Source: Toxorhynchites rutilus septentrionalis | Taxonomy: Eukaryota > Arthropoda > Insecta > Diptera > Culicidae | NCBI RefSeq assembly: GCF_029784135.1 | Contig: NC_073746.1 | Location: 60,796,097-60,860,096 of the forward strand | Direction: 5' to 3' | Length of the DNA stretch: 64,000 bases | The notes under the pieces: generated by a model | Told to the model about the DNA's origin: nothing | Seen by the model: only the letters and a program-made list of their open reading frames with translations | Database searches by the model: none | Program-made: the position numbers and the translations under genes | Part shown: positions 30,982 to 42,629 of the stretch, in pieces | How the letters are laid out: each line of letters opens with the position of its first letter | How positions within the stretch are numbered: position 1 is the stretch's first letter

Positions 30982-33437
30982 ACTGAGTCAATTAATTTAA
31001 CCGCCAGTCAATTTGCTGACCGAACGGGAGTCACAGAAAAAAATATGGTTTAAATTAGAATGATAAATGTTCCCGGATTCTCAAATTTTCTTCCACATTG
31101 AAATATGTTTTGTTTTGAGTTATCGCCAAACAGCTACCGCCGTTTAACATGCGCGTGGCATCATATGTCACTCAATAAATCAAAGTTTTGGCGACCGTCA
31201 CTTTGAGGGAGCTACAAAAATAATCTTCAAACAAGTTCTGATTTACAATTCTGAAAAAAGTTAAAACCAAAAAAATACCGAAAAGCTGAATCCCATAACC
31301 GAAAACTATCATTCTCATACTCATGTCCCAATTCGAGAATTCAAAAGGGAAGGAACACTCGTGTAAGACCGGCGCCGCTGCGACAGAGAAACTCCTCGTT
31401 CGCATTGCCAAACGCGGCAATACAAATGTTATCAACCCTTTTATTCACACGCGCTTGCCTGAATACTAACGGCGGAATTAACCAGCTAGCAGAGACAAAC
31501 AAAAAATAAGGAGGGAATAGACCATCGACTCCCGATGTTTCACCAGACGCGAGGGTGGCTCTCTATAGTTCGTGTGTAGATATTGTCGAAAGTCTTTCAA
31601 TATTGGATGCACTCTACGATGAGTAAATTAAAATTGAATAACACTTACCGAAAATGGTTCCCATAACGTTTTAAAAGCATTTATCGAAAAACAAACATTC
31701 GTTATACAAAATATTTTGAAATGTAAATGATGAGAACCCCTCCGATGGGTACAATCGAACGCCCCTTCAACCGGCTCAAAGCCATAGCGAGTAATTGTAC
31801 GCAAACGTATGCCACCATAATAAACGATTAAATTATAACTGTTGCATGGTAATTAGTTTTTTTCGCCATTTTCGTTTTGGTAGTGTTTTTGTTCTGTACC
31901 AGCCAAGGCGAGCACACAGCATGAAATCTAGTTCCAAGCTGGGGTCCCCTTCCGACAACACGTTGCTCCCGTTGAAAAAAGGTGACAAAACTGTGGATCT
32001 CCCCTGCCGACAATGGAAATTTTAAATCACGCTTTTATTTCTCGTCAGTGTGCAGAAAAAAAAGGATAAAAAAAATATTTCCAACACAATAATCCAGCGC
32101 GTGTTTTTATTTCGTCTACAGCTGAAAACACTTCTACCTCCCCGGAGTGGAATGATCAGCAGAAGTGTGGTGACGGTGACGGAAAGCAAAAGAAGCTGAT
32201 TCAATTATATCCGTCTTCACGCAGCTGCAGCCCAGAGTCTCCCGCCTAGAAAATCTCGATCATAGGAGCGAAGTGCCCGCTGTGGTTTGAAGAGCCAAAC
32301 TCCCAAACGACACCAAGTGGGGCCAAACTGGTGCGGAATATGAAAACATCATCGATCATGCTCTCCAATCAGGGTATGATGATCTCTTGGAGAATTCATC
32401 GTTCAAAGCCGTGTACGGTATGGTTCGCCGTCGCGTTGTGTTGATCTCGCTTGAGAAGTCCTGCTAGATGCCGGATGGGTGGTCCATACCTATGGATTGG
32501 AAGTTTGAGGGGTTTCAAGATGTTGATAAGGAGGGTTGGTTTATTCCATTCCGAAACGAGTAACATAAATATTTTTTGAATATCGATAAGCAACATGCAC
32601 ACAGTTCAGTACCATTTCCATAAAGTGGAATCATTGAGTTACATCTATGATTTAGAATTTTAGACCACTCAGAAAACTAGCTCTGTGAACGATCTCATTC
32701 CCTTATCCGGTTCCGTGTAATTATTCAAAAAATACTTCCCTTTGAACCGGCATTTGTTCTGGTTACAAAAATTATCACATGATAGCATACAGGGAGTAAG
32801 CCTTTCGATTCCGATTTTTCCCTTTTATGTTTTCACCTTGAGCTGTGCTAAATGAAATCTTTCGTATCTAGTGAAACAAAAGAATGAATAGAAATACGGT
32901 TACTAAAGGGTTCTATGAAATTGAGTGCTGTCGGGGAAGGGCATGTTATGAAGGTAACTCTCACACTCTGAACTTTGTGAGTAAGGATTGTTGTTGTTCA
33001 TGTGGGTCATGTTTAATTTCCGAAGTTCAGATCATATTTTGAGTTATTTCTCCAATTGTAAATAATATTAACACGTTCGAGCCCCAAACGGTTATTTTTG
33101 CGTTTTCCGTTTAGCCCGCATGAAGAAAGCAAAATAATACATAACGGCAAGCGCTTGCAGGGAGTCAGTATCAGTCCCAGCTCCGAAAGATATCTATTCG
33201 TTAAAAAGCATATTTGGTAACAAATACGAACACAAACCATGTTTTATTTATTTTCTCACTCTGTAACTGTTGGTCCTAGTGATCAACTCCCTCCTAACGA
33301 AAAGACCATTGCATGCATCCATGCAGACCATTCATCTTGAAAACTTTCCTTAATTTTGCAATCGTTCTGCTAAAATTTAAATGTTTGTTCTTGCAATGCT
33401 TTTTACAGTTTACAGTTAAGGACTTCAATTCTGATTT
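30982..33437. other. Unassigned, apparently unique sequence
   Basis: About 2.4 kb with no recognisable transposon end or coding exon. Moderately GC patches occur at 31350-31560 and 32210-32340. Short open frames show no family motif. Probably intronic. Confidence 0.35.
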
Positions 33438-33439
33438 TT

Positions 33440-33890
33440 TTTGACGTGGGATTACGTCTTACCTGAATATATGGGGGTGAAATGGAAACCTGAACACAGA
33501 ACATGCAGGAAAAATTGAAAGATTTCGAACGCTTATAACTCGAACATTTCTTAATAGATCGGAAAGATGTTTGCATCAATTGATAGAAAATATCACAATT
33601 AATAAAATGTTATTTTTCATGAGATATACAACTCATAACTGTAAAATGTCAAGCGTTATCTAAACGCCCTAACTGCCAAGTTTTGATTGGCTCGATTTAC
33701 GGTTTCCGCAACACAGACTTCTAAATCAATGTGCCTGGGAGAATCCGCTTAGCAAATAAATGCAAGTTGGGGGTATTTTTGTTCACACCAAAATATATTT
33801 CCCTAACACGGACTTCAAATTTAATGTGCCTGAGAGAATCCACTTTGCAAATAAATGCAAGTTGGGAGTATTTTTAAACGGTTTTATTTC
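33440..33890 (+). repeat. Second locus of the ~95-base-array repeat (two units)
   Basis: Begins at the terminus TTTGACGTGGGATTACG (33440-33456), shares its flank with 21831-22096 in opposite orientation, and carries only two array units (AAATAAATGCAAGTTGGG landmarks near 33755 and 33850). Confidence 0.8.
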
Positions 33891-34520
33891 GCTTGCCCTG
33901 TAATTTGTATGTTTGTATGTTTGAAACATGTTTGTCTGTAGCGCTTTACCACATTAATAGAAATTAGACCCCCTTCCTGTTGACCGATTGATCTGAAATT
34001 TGGAAGACACCTGTATCTCTGCAGTTATTATAAAACTAAGTATTTCATTATTTTAAAAATCCAAGATGGCGGCCGCTACAAACTTGCGGATTACATATTT
34101 TCTCAAAACACCATCAATATGGGTATCAAATGAAAGTGCTTGACTAGTAGAACACAGTTATGTATGAGAAATGCACCACCACAAAATGGCGGATCACGTA
34201 TTTTCTCAAAACCCCATCAATATGGGTATCAAATGGAAGGGCTTAACTAGTAGAACACAGTTATTTATGAAAAATGCGTATCCAAAATGGCCGCCACCAC
34301 AAAATGGTGGATTACTTATTTTCTCTAAACCTCATCAATATGGATATCAAATGAAAGGGCTTGTCTAGTAAAACACAGTTATTTATGAAAAATGCAAATC
34401 CAAAATAGTCGTCACCACAAAATAGCGGATTACATATTTTTCAAAACCCCATTAACATTGGTATCAAATGAAAGGGCTTGACTAGAAGAACAAAGTTATT
34501 TATGAAAAAAAAAGTAAAAA
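33891..34520 (+). repeat. ~117-base tandem array (locus 1)
   Basis: After a short head (GACCGATTGATCTGAAATTT) there are four units with the landmark CATCAATATGGGTATCAAATG near 34112, 34215, 34333 and 34450 (spacings 103, 118, 117). Each unit also has AATGGCGGATTAC and GACTAGTAGAACACAGTTAT. The same head and units recur at 38985-39614. Confidence 0.85.
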
Positions 34521-34989
34521 AAAATATTTTTAAGTTAACGGTTTAACTTAACGGTGACTTAAAGCTTGAGAATAACTAGGCAAGTTACAGCTAATAGTTA
34601 TTACATCGTTTCCTTCATAAATCTAGGGCAATGATGAGCCTAAAATAAAATCGTGGGCATATGATGAAACAACTAAACAAATGTGATAAACAAAAAAAAA
34701 ATTTAAAAAAAATGCGTTGTCTGACAAAAATTTAGTAGTTCTTATACAGTCAACTCTCCCCAACTCGATGTTCTGTATCTCGATATTTTCCCTAACTCGA
34801 TGGATTTCATGGCACCTTCGATTTCACAAGCATTCTTCTCTCCATAACTCTATGCCTCCTTTACTCGATGGGTTTTGATTTATTTTTCCAAGGATTTTCA
34901 CCTCCCTAACTCGAATGATTTTCGCGTACATGTTTTTGTGCGTTATTACCTCTGATTCGTATCACACGAAAAACTTTTCGAGCGAACAA

Positions 34990-36267
34990 TTAGAACGCTA
35001 ATCGTTGCGCAATGTTTGAGCATCATCGAGCAGGCCGAAAAGTATGGACGGAAGGGGGCAAATAATTTCAGTATTGCACAAAGTACGGTATCAACACTGT
35101 TCAAACTAAAGTAAAAATGAAATCGGAATGGAAAATTGAATCTGGAACAAAAACATATAAGGTTGATCGGAATCGAAAAGCTGGAGCGGTCAATGGATTG
35201 TTTGTCAATTTACCTCTCTCAGGTTCTATTCTTCGGGATATGGCTTGCGAATTTGTCCAGAAACTGGGAATTCCCAACTTTAAAGCACAACCAACATGGA
35301 TGGAAACGATAAACTACCGTTGCTGATCAATGGAAAGAGACAAAATCCACGATGTTTCAAAAAGAAGAAGTTATTACCAGTGATACACGAGAGCAACACC
35401 CAGGTCTGGATGGCCTTAATGCTTTTTGAGGAATGGATCATGCAATTTGACGAAAAATTTTCCAATGGAAATAGAAGGATATTATTTCTGGAATTATGTG
35501 TAATGGTAATGTATCATACTTATATCTATTTCTTCTCAAAGGTGGTCATGTTCGTTGATAACTATACAGCGCACCCAAAATCTCTCCGACCAAAGCTCAA
35601 ATCGATAAGTTTACAATTTTTCCACAAATCTTTACTTCCGTAGTTCAGCTGGAATTCCACATAATCAAGAACCTGAATCAGTACTATCGCCATCTTCGAT
35701 TAATTAGTTAATCGAAGACTGCAAGAAATGTAGGGTTCGACGGTAGTTTTGTCCTTTTTAACCTTCATGTCATTCAGATATACCGGTATTGGAAGCAATT
35801 GCAATACTTTCACCCTCTAAAATCAATAAGGTTAAATCTGGGACTATTGAAAATTGCTTCAGGAAGCCGAATTTTCCTCCAGTGATGATGGTGATATTCC
35901 GCTGGCATAGTTAATGCGTCGTGAGCTTGCTGATGTCGACAGTACAATACCGTTTGATTGCTCAATGTCTTTTAATGATTAGCGCAAAAAGGACCAAAAC
36001 GTGATTTGCTGTGATTTGATGCCAGATACCGATATACTGGAAAGTGTTGAAAAAGCTGAGAAAAACGCTGAAGATAGTAGTTCTATTGAGATGGAGAATA
36101 TTCAGGAAGGTTCAGATGATTGTGTCGAAATTTCATCTTCGAACGTTAAATCAAACCTGAAGAATATGTCCGGAATATTGAAATCAACTGAAAATGTTCC
36201 TGTGAAACTATTCGAACATTTCTTTGTGATTGAACAGTTCCTGCGTGATCGTTACGATTTAGTTTGA
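34990..36267 (+). pseudogene. Tigger/pogo transposase, broken
   Basis: DDE transposase of the pogo type, recognised from ordered remnants in shifting + frames. They are: a psq-type helix-turn-helix (LSIIEQAEKYG ... AQSTVSTLFKLK), a CENP-B-like second domain (VNLPLSGSILRDMACEFVQK, LGIPNF), the core segment DKLPLLINGKRQNPRCFKKK with WMALMLFEEWIMQFDEKF, the second catalytic region MFVDNYTAHPKS, and a C-terminal part IIKNLNQYYRHLRL, then IENCFRKPNF and an acidic tail. The region around the first catalytic Asp is deleted (the frame jumps from the CENP-B domain to the core near 35295), and about 20 codons of foreign sequence (35485-35545) are inserted before the second. Several stops follow. Confidence 0.75.
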
Positions 36268-36478
36268 ATAACATACTTGATCAATATTTTCTTTGTTAAC
36301 CTAGTTCCTCATGCAGGTCGGACTCGATTATATACAAACTCGATTATATATGATTCAATTATGTAAAATTTAGGGCTCGATTATATACAGTTTGAAAAAA
36401 AAAGTTTTTTCTATAATTCAAATATGAATAATTTCAAGAAAAAAAATTAACCTTTCAACATTAATAGATAATTGAATC

Positions 36479-36548
36479 AATGAGTACTATCTCGAGAATG
36501 TGTTTTCGGTCCTTTCGACGAAAACATATGCTCGAGATAGTACTCATT
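36479..36548. repeat. Hairpin-forming inverted repeat
   Basis: The arms AATGAGTACTATCTCGAG (36479-36496) and its exact complement (36531-36548) continue inward with about 10 of 12 further pairs, leaving a ~10-base loop. The arm sequence also occurs, not inverted, near 37725 and 37902. Confidence 0.85.
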
Positions 36549-36649
36549 CGATAGAGAATATTTTTATTTATCTTTAGCCAAGTTTTCATTAGTACGAAAA
36601 GGGTATGAGAAAAGTTATTGGCCAAAACGTTCACGAGTTGTACGGGAAA

Positions 36650-37110
36650 AAGGGTCTGGCTGGGTAAGGAAGTAAAAATTTCTATTGTATAGAAATTTTG
36701 ACTATTTTTCGAATCCCTATTCATAGGATCTATGGTGTAAAACGTACCTTTTAAATTTTAGGACGCCATTCTCAATAGCTTTGAGATGAAAAATTTTAAA
36801 AAATACTGATTATGCATCTTACTAATGATATATCAAGAAATATAATCAAAAAATAAATTCCTAAAAAATTGAAGTATTAAAAAAATCTTGAAATATTAAT
36901 TTTTTTTAGTATTTAGAGATTCAGTACTACTTTAATTCGTATTTAAATGTGTTCCTACGCCTTTTATAAATATGTGTGATTTTTTTCAGCTAATAATAAG
37001 ATAATTCTCTTATAAGGTTCACTATAAGAGCTATAGCGAAAAAATGAGTTTTTCTTTTTTTTTCCCATTCTCAATAGGCTTGGAAATGAAAATTTGAGAA
37101 AATACTCAAA
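36650..37110. repeat. Second copy of the 26733-27600 repeat family
   Basis: Shares GGTCTGGCTGGGTAAGGAAG, ATCTATGGTGTAAAACG and GATTCAGTACTACTTTAATT with 26733-27600. It is shorter and diverged. Confidence 0.6.
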
Positions 37111-38897
37111 GTACATCTACTATGGTGTAACAAAATTCTATCCCCTGCGTAAAAAAATCCTAGGTGTATAGAATTTATTAGAGTTTTCAAAACTGTTTTT
37201 CGATGATTATTTATTGAACTATTTATTATCAAATGCGAATTCGGAATTTTTCGATCATACAATAATATCTCAGTACTGAATGGTCCACAACAACGTTATA
37301 TAAATCAAAGGAAAGATAGTTGATAACGTTAATTGGATTTGCTATCTTTGAAAAAACAGAAATAAATCGATTTCTCATTTTTTCTGGATATTTTTATCTA
37401 CTCTATCTACATACATCGAAATACGAATTTCTCTGTAAAATATTCCGTGTAAATCCATGTAAATTATGCTTTAAAGAGATTTATATCCCATCTTTATGCG
37501 TTGATATTTCACGATTTTAAAGCATTTCAAAAATCGCCTAAAAATTTCAACTCCGCACTCTGTTCCTTCATTTTTTTCGAGTGTGAAAAAGTTCTATCTC
37601 CATTTTCTATAAATTTATTAATTTCCCTCCTACAACTTGTATACATTTAGTGCCCATACCTTTTCTCAGACTCTTTTCCGGCCAACGAAAATTTTGCTGA
37701 AGATGGATAAAAGTATTCTCTATCCAATGAGTATTATCTCAAAAATGTGTTTTGGGTCCTTTGAAATAACTTTTTTTAAATTTCTTTAAATTAATTAATT
37801 CCCCCATACAAGTTGTATAGGTTTTGGGCTATAACTTCTCTTAGACCCTTTTCCGACCAATGGAAATTTGTCTAAAGATAGATAAAAATATTCTATATCG
37901 AATAAGTACTATCTCGAGAATGTGTTTTGGGTCCTTTCAAATAATTTTTTTTCAATTTTCTTTAACATAATTTATTTCTCCCATACAACTTGGCTTATAA
38001 CTTTTCCCATACCCTTTTTCGATTTATAAAATTGCGGCTGTCTTCCAAGTACAATATTTCTCTATCGAATAATTTCGATAACTCTATTCGAACAACTTTT
38101 TTTGATTTTCAAAATTCTTTGAATTTTCCTATATTGACACATGCTCATGTTTCAGTCTATAACTTTTATCCGATCATGAAAAAATGATTTTCACTCTCAA
38201 AATGTTATTTTAATCCACTAATTTAGATGTTCCACTACTTTATCCTGTACTGAATTTTCTCATCTTCCAAATGAAAGCAACAGAATCTGATTACGTAGCG
38301 TACTTTCCAATGTAGAGTCAGTTTGAGCCAACAGAGTCCGAAAAAAAAAGAAAGAGTTTTGTAACTCTGTCATCGTTGAAATTTGAACATATGCGTAGAA
38401 GGATTTTTTTTCGTGAAATATAACTGTCTATCACTTCCTGAGAGATTCTGGAAAAAATATTTTTTTATATGAGAAAGGTGGTTTTTCACTTTAAGGGATA
38501 AATCAAAAATTTAAATTCATTTAAATTCATGTCCCAATACCCTAATATATGACAATTTATGACATAAAAAAAATTACGAGAAAATGTTCTGTATCTCAAT
38601 ACCTCCCTAACTCGATGGTCCCTTTGGATATCGAATTAGGAAGATTTGACAGTATTTATAACATTAAAGTTCAGTAAATTTACATTGAAAAATAAAGTTC
38701 GGAATTTGAGAAAAAACGCTATCAATGATTTTGTATCCATTGTTTAACCCTTTCAGAGTGCTTCCGCTGAACTGCGCCGAAAAGTATGCATATCGCGCTG
38801 GTGTGATCGATGTGCAGTATCACCCTGATACGCTCGAGGCGAAAGGGTTAATTGCAACAAAAAAATTAAATTTTGAAATAGTTACTTTTTTCTAATA

Positions 38898-40455
38898 CAG
38901 GTCGGACTCGATTATCCGGAGTATTTTATTTTTGATTTTCGGAAATTTTGAATAATATGTATAATAATTCTATACTGAATAGCTAATATGGGTATCAAAA
39001 GAAAGGGATTGACTAGTAGAATGCAGTTATTTATGAAAAAAGGAAATCCAAGATCAAATCACTACAGTCACTACAAAATGGCGGATTTTACATTTTCTCA
39101 GAACCCCATCAATATGGGTATCAAATGAAAGGGCTTGACTAGTAGAATACAGTTATTTATGAAAAATGCCCAGAAATGTATCAAAAGAATGTTCTCGACT
39201 AGTAGAACATAGCAGATAATGAAAAATCCAATTTCAAGATGGCCGCAGTCCCCAAACAACTAATTATTTTTTGAATGGCTTCATTCAGCTTGACCTGTTT
39301 CTATGTATGTTTGAATATTTTTTGGGTTGTCCCACATTAACAGAAAATTGACCCCGTTCCTGTTGAATGATTGATCTGAAATTTGGAACATACATTTAAT
39401 TCTACTGTCATTATAAAACTGCGTATTCCATGATCATGAAAAATTCAATTTGGCTGCCGCAAAAAAATGGCTGAATGTCTCGATTTGGAGAATACACTAC
39501 ACTATGAACAACATAAATTCGAAAAGGTCGCCGCCACAAAATGGTCGACTATGTATTTTTTGCAATCCCCTCAATATTGGTATCAAATGAAATGATTTGA
39601 CTAATAGAATACAGTACAGGTCGGACTCGATTATATGTGTTTCGATTATATACAATTTTGGACTCGATTATATTAATTTTGGAAAAAAAAAATTTCTTTA
39701 TATTTCATGAAGAAATGTAACCTTTCAACGTTAAGGTGAAGTTTAAGTGGCTATTACATGTACAGTGGAGTAAAATCGTGATTTTTGAAGATTTTGCTTG
39801 AATTTTCACCCGGAATTGTTTATATCGATATTGCAGCCAAATTAAGAAAGATAGAAGCTGTGCGTCAAAGAACAAATTGTGGAGCGGTTGAAGAACTTCT
39901 TTTTAATTGATAGAAACAATCTAGTTTAATATAATTTTTTTGGATGAAATTAATAATAACACATTAAAAATTATTACCTTTTAAGTGTTTCACTTCCAAA
40001 ATGTTATTAAAATTCACTAATTTAGTTGTTCCATTACTATATCCTGTACTTAATTTTCTCATCTTTCAATTGAAAGCATCAGAATCGTCTTCTGTAGCGT
40101 ACTTTTTGATGTAGAGCCAGTTTGAAGCAACAGAGTCCGAAACAAAAAAAAAGTTCTGTAACTCTGTCATTGTTGAAATTCGAACATATGCGTAGGAGGA
40201 TTTTTTCATCAAATATGATCGTCTATTACCTCCTGAGAGAATCAGGATAAATTCATTTTCTTTATGTGAGAAAGGTGTTTTCTGACTTTAAGGGGATGAA
40301 TCAAAAATAAAATTCTTTTATTTTCAAAAAACGAAAAATACATGCAAAAAAAACAAATAAAGAAAAAAAATTGTTTTGACTCGATTATCCGGAGGATTCG
40401 ATTAACCAGGAATGCAAAAAAAAAATCTATACTCCGGATAATCGAGTCCGACCTG
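38898..40455. mobile_element. Second Tigger-like element, non-autonomous
   Basis: Flanked by TA at 38896-38897 and 40456-40457. The ends are inverted repeats of about 27 bases starting CAGGTCGGACTCGATTAT. There is no transposase. The interior holds the second ~117-base array (38985-39614), another terminus-like sequence at 39615 (CAGGTCGGACTCGATTATAT), and ~340 bases (39975-40310) that match the end of the neighbouring Tigger element. Confidence 0.8.
38985..39614 (+). repeat. ~117-base tandem array (locus 2)
   Basis: Units match those at 33891-34520 (CATCAATATGGGTATCAAAT, GACTAGTAGAATACAGTTAT), including the same head sequence (GAATGATTGATCTGAAATTT near 39365), so two partial copies of that array lie within this element. 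Confidence 0.75.
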
Positions 40456-42629
40456 TATTTGTTTTTTTTTTTGTTATATATAATTTGTTTGCAAAGTTTT
40501 TGACAGAGTTTACGTAAAATCATTCAGCTGGAAGTGCTAGAACAGATTGTTGCTGTAAAGTCTGTCAGTGAATTTGTGCTCAATCTGCCAGGCATATGTA
40601 GCTTTAGCATGGCTTAACACGCTTTCCAGTTGCCCGATAAACTAAAATGTATCTATGTGTCGGAATGCGAAAAAATCCTCGTTACGGACTATCTTTCTCC
40701 CACTAAGTATTCGTCTTTGAACAAGAGTCCTCCACCGGTGGTCTTTCACTCCGCTTCAATTGATATACATGGTCAGAATTACATTGCTCACGAATCAATC
40801 CTCGTAATGCAGATATGAGTAGTACATGATCATATAACCACAAACATACCCATCCGTTGATTGCGTTCGATCCCTCCCAAAGCAGTTATTAATTCAGCCA
40901 CTGGCCGGGATAAGATTCCAGGCCCATTTCTACGCCACCGCAGCACGATCACGGTTCGAAAATATACCCTCGCGGTCACTGTTTGTTGATTATTGGTGCT
41001 ACGGGAGCTGAGATTTTTTCCCACACTCACTGCGAGGACCTCATCGTGTACGTGATATGAGGAGCTGTTGCCCCCACTCACTCAAGTGATCGCAAGCGTA
41101 AGTGTTTTATTAAGCCAGGGCACGTATTCGGTGTGCACAAAATCGTTAGTAGCGGGGGAGTGCGAAGTATAAATATTCATCGCGGTGAAATGTAGGCAAA
41201 TTGGTAGTTTCGCGAAAATAGGCAACTATTGGCGTTGCTTCTGTAACTGATCACAAATAAATTGTTCAATACAAATATTTGAAGCACAGTTTATAGGTCC
41301 ATAAAATTTAGACTTTCTGTGAACATATATTTTTGAAATAAGAACTGTCCAACAGTCCCCGATGGACCAACAATTAAATATTAATAGCATTGGCGAACAT
41401 ATTGGTGATAAATTTTCGCAAGCTCTCGCTAAAGTGTGAACATGTATGCCCGGGACGAAAAAAAGTCGACATCATCTTCATAAATTAATGTTGCAAATAA
41501 ATTTTACTCTTCGCGCGTGGAGGGAACACAAACCGCTGGATCTTCATCGCCGAAAGCGCACTGTTACAAAATATCTCATTCCCAACACCATCCTGCCGCC
41601 GCCGCCGGATCGATCCGTGACTCGCATTCTCCGTTCCCGCACCCACTTGCTGCCACGACGAACGGACCGAACGTTATGATTTCAGTGCAGCAGGAATTTA
41701 TGGTCCCGTATCATTATGGTTATTATTATCCCTTTCCCGTTCGTATATCCTACAATATTTCCCATTCAATTTTCACACTCTTTCGCGACGGTTCCCCGAG
41801 AACTGGACGAGACGCCTTCGGGGGGACTTGTAATACATATCCAATCATGCCGTGCCTCTGCGCCCTCAACGCGTTGCCCAGGACCAGTCAAGGATCAAAT
41901 TATTATAATGTACATATCCAGCTTGCTTGCTGAAATTTGTTTTAATTTGTGTGGGGGTTTTCATTAGTGGTTGAAATTTCTGATAAGCTATATACAACGA
42001 TTCCTTCGTAATTAATAAAATTAATGCTCATGCGGAATACCACAATTGATCCTGTTTTCAATCTTTTTGTTTCTGCAACAACAAATAAGGCGCGAGGAAC
42101 AAGAGAGTACTGTATCGCAACGCGCCCAGGGCATCGATATTATACTCTGTGATTTCATCCGATAATTTCTGCTCAACGTACCGCCGCCATTACTAATTGT
42201 CTGCGGTGTGTGGTGTACTCTGAGCTGAGATTATCTTGTGATCATCGCACAAAAATAATAACACGATCAAAATAGAGGATGGTGAGGGGGTGGGGGGGTT
42301 ACGCTGGGGGAAATCAGCCCTGCGGAAGAACATCGATAATTTCGCTCAATTCCAGATAAATCACGGTCTGGTTGGTCAAAAGCACAAAAGCCGTCGAACG
42401 CACGCGGGGATGGACTCAACAACACTGAGTCCGGATTTTGGACCCCAAGGGGACCGTTGTTTTATTCGTTTCTGAGCCAGGTTGCAAAAACAAAGAAACA
42501 GGAAAGAGCCTCAATGTCGGAACGACTGGAGGGTGGTTCTGTTCGCCGATAATTTAGCATTCTTAATCGCTGTCTCTTGGTAATATTTGTCGTGCCTTCA
42601 ACGTTATCTGTTATCTTGAAATGATTTTT
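40456..42629. other. Unassigned, apparently unique sequence
   Basis: No transposon ends recognised. GC-richer patches with overlapping open frames lie at 41440-41930 and 42280-42480. The frames have low-complexity composition and no identifiable domain, and I saw no exon-like frame with good splice sites on either strand. Possibly intronic regulatory DNA. Confidence 0.3.

Larger units (their letters stand above)
34747..38652 (+). mobile_element. Tigger/pogo-like DNA transposon, decayed, with internal insertions
   Basis: The ends CAGTCAACTCTCCCCAACTC (from 34747) and the related inverted sequence ending TTGACAG (38652) are flanked by TA. Both ends carry further CTAACTCGATGG motifs. The left part encodes a broken pogo-type transposase (34990-36267). 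The right part holds a different terminus sequence (36314), a copy of the 26733-family repeat (36650-37110), a hairpin, and tandem ~200-base units (37690-37960). The last ~380 bases before the right end match 39975-40310 inside the neighbouring element. Confidence 0.75.

Noticed and set aside
41446..41967. Cluster of overlapping open frames in GC-richer DNA
   Set aside because: Three frames are open at once, the peptides are low complexity, and splice sites do not fit any one of them.
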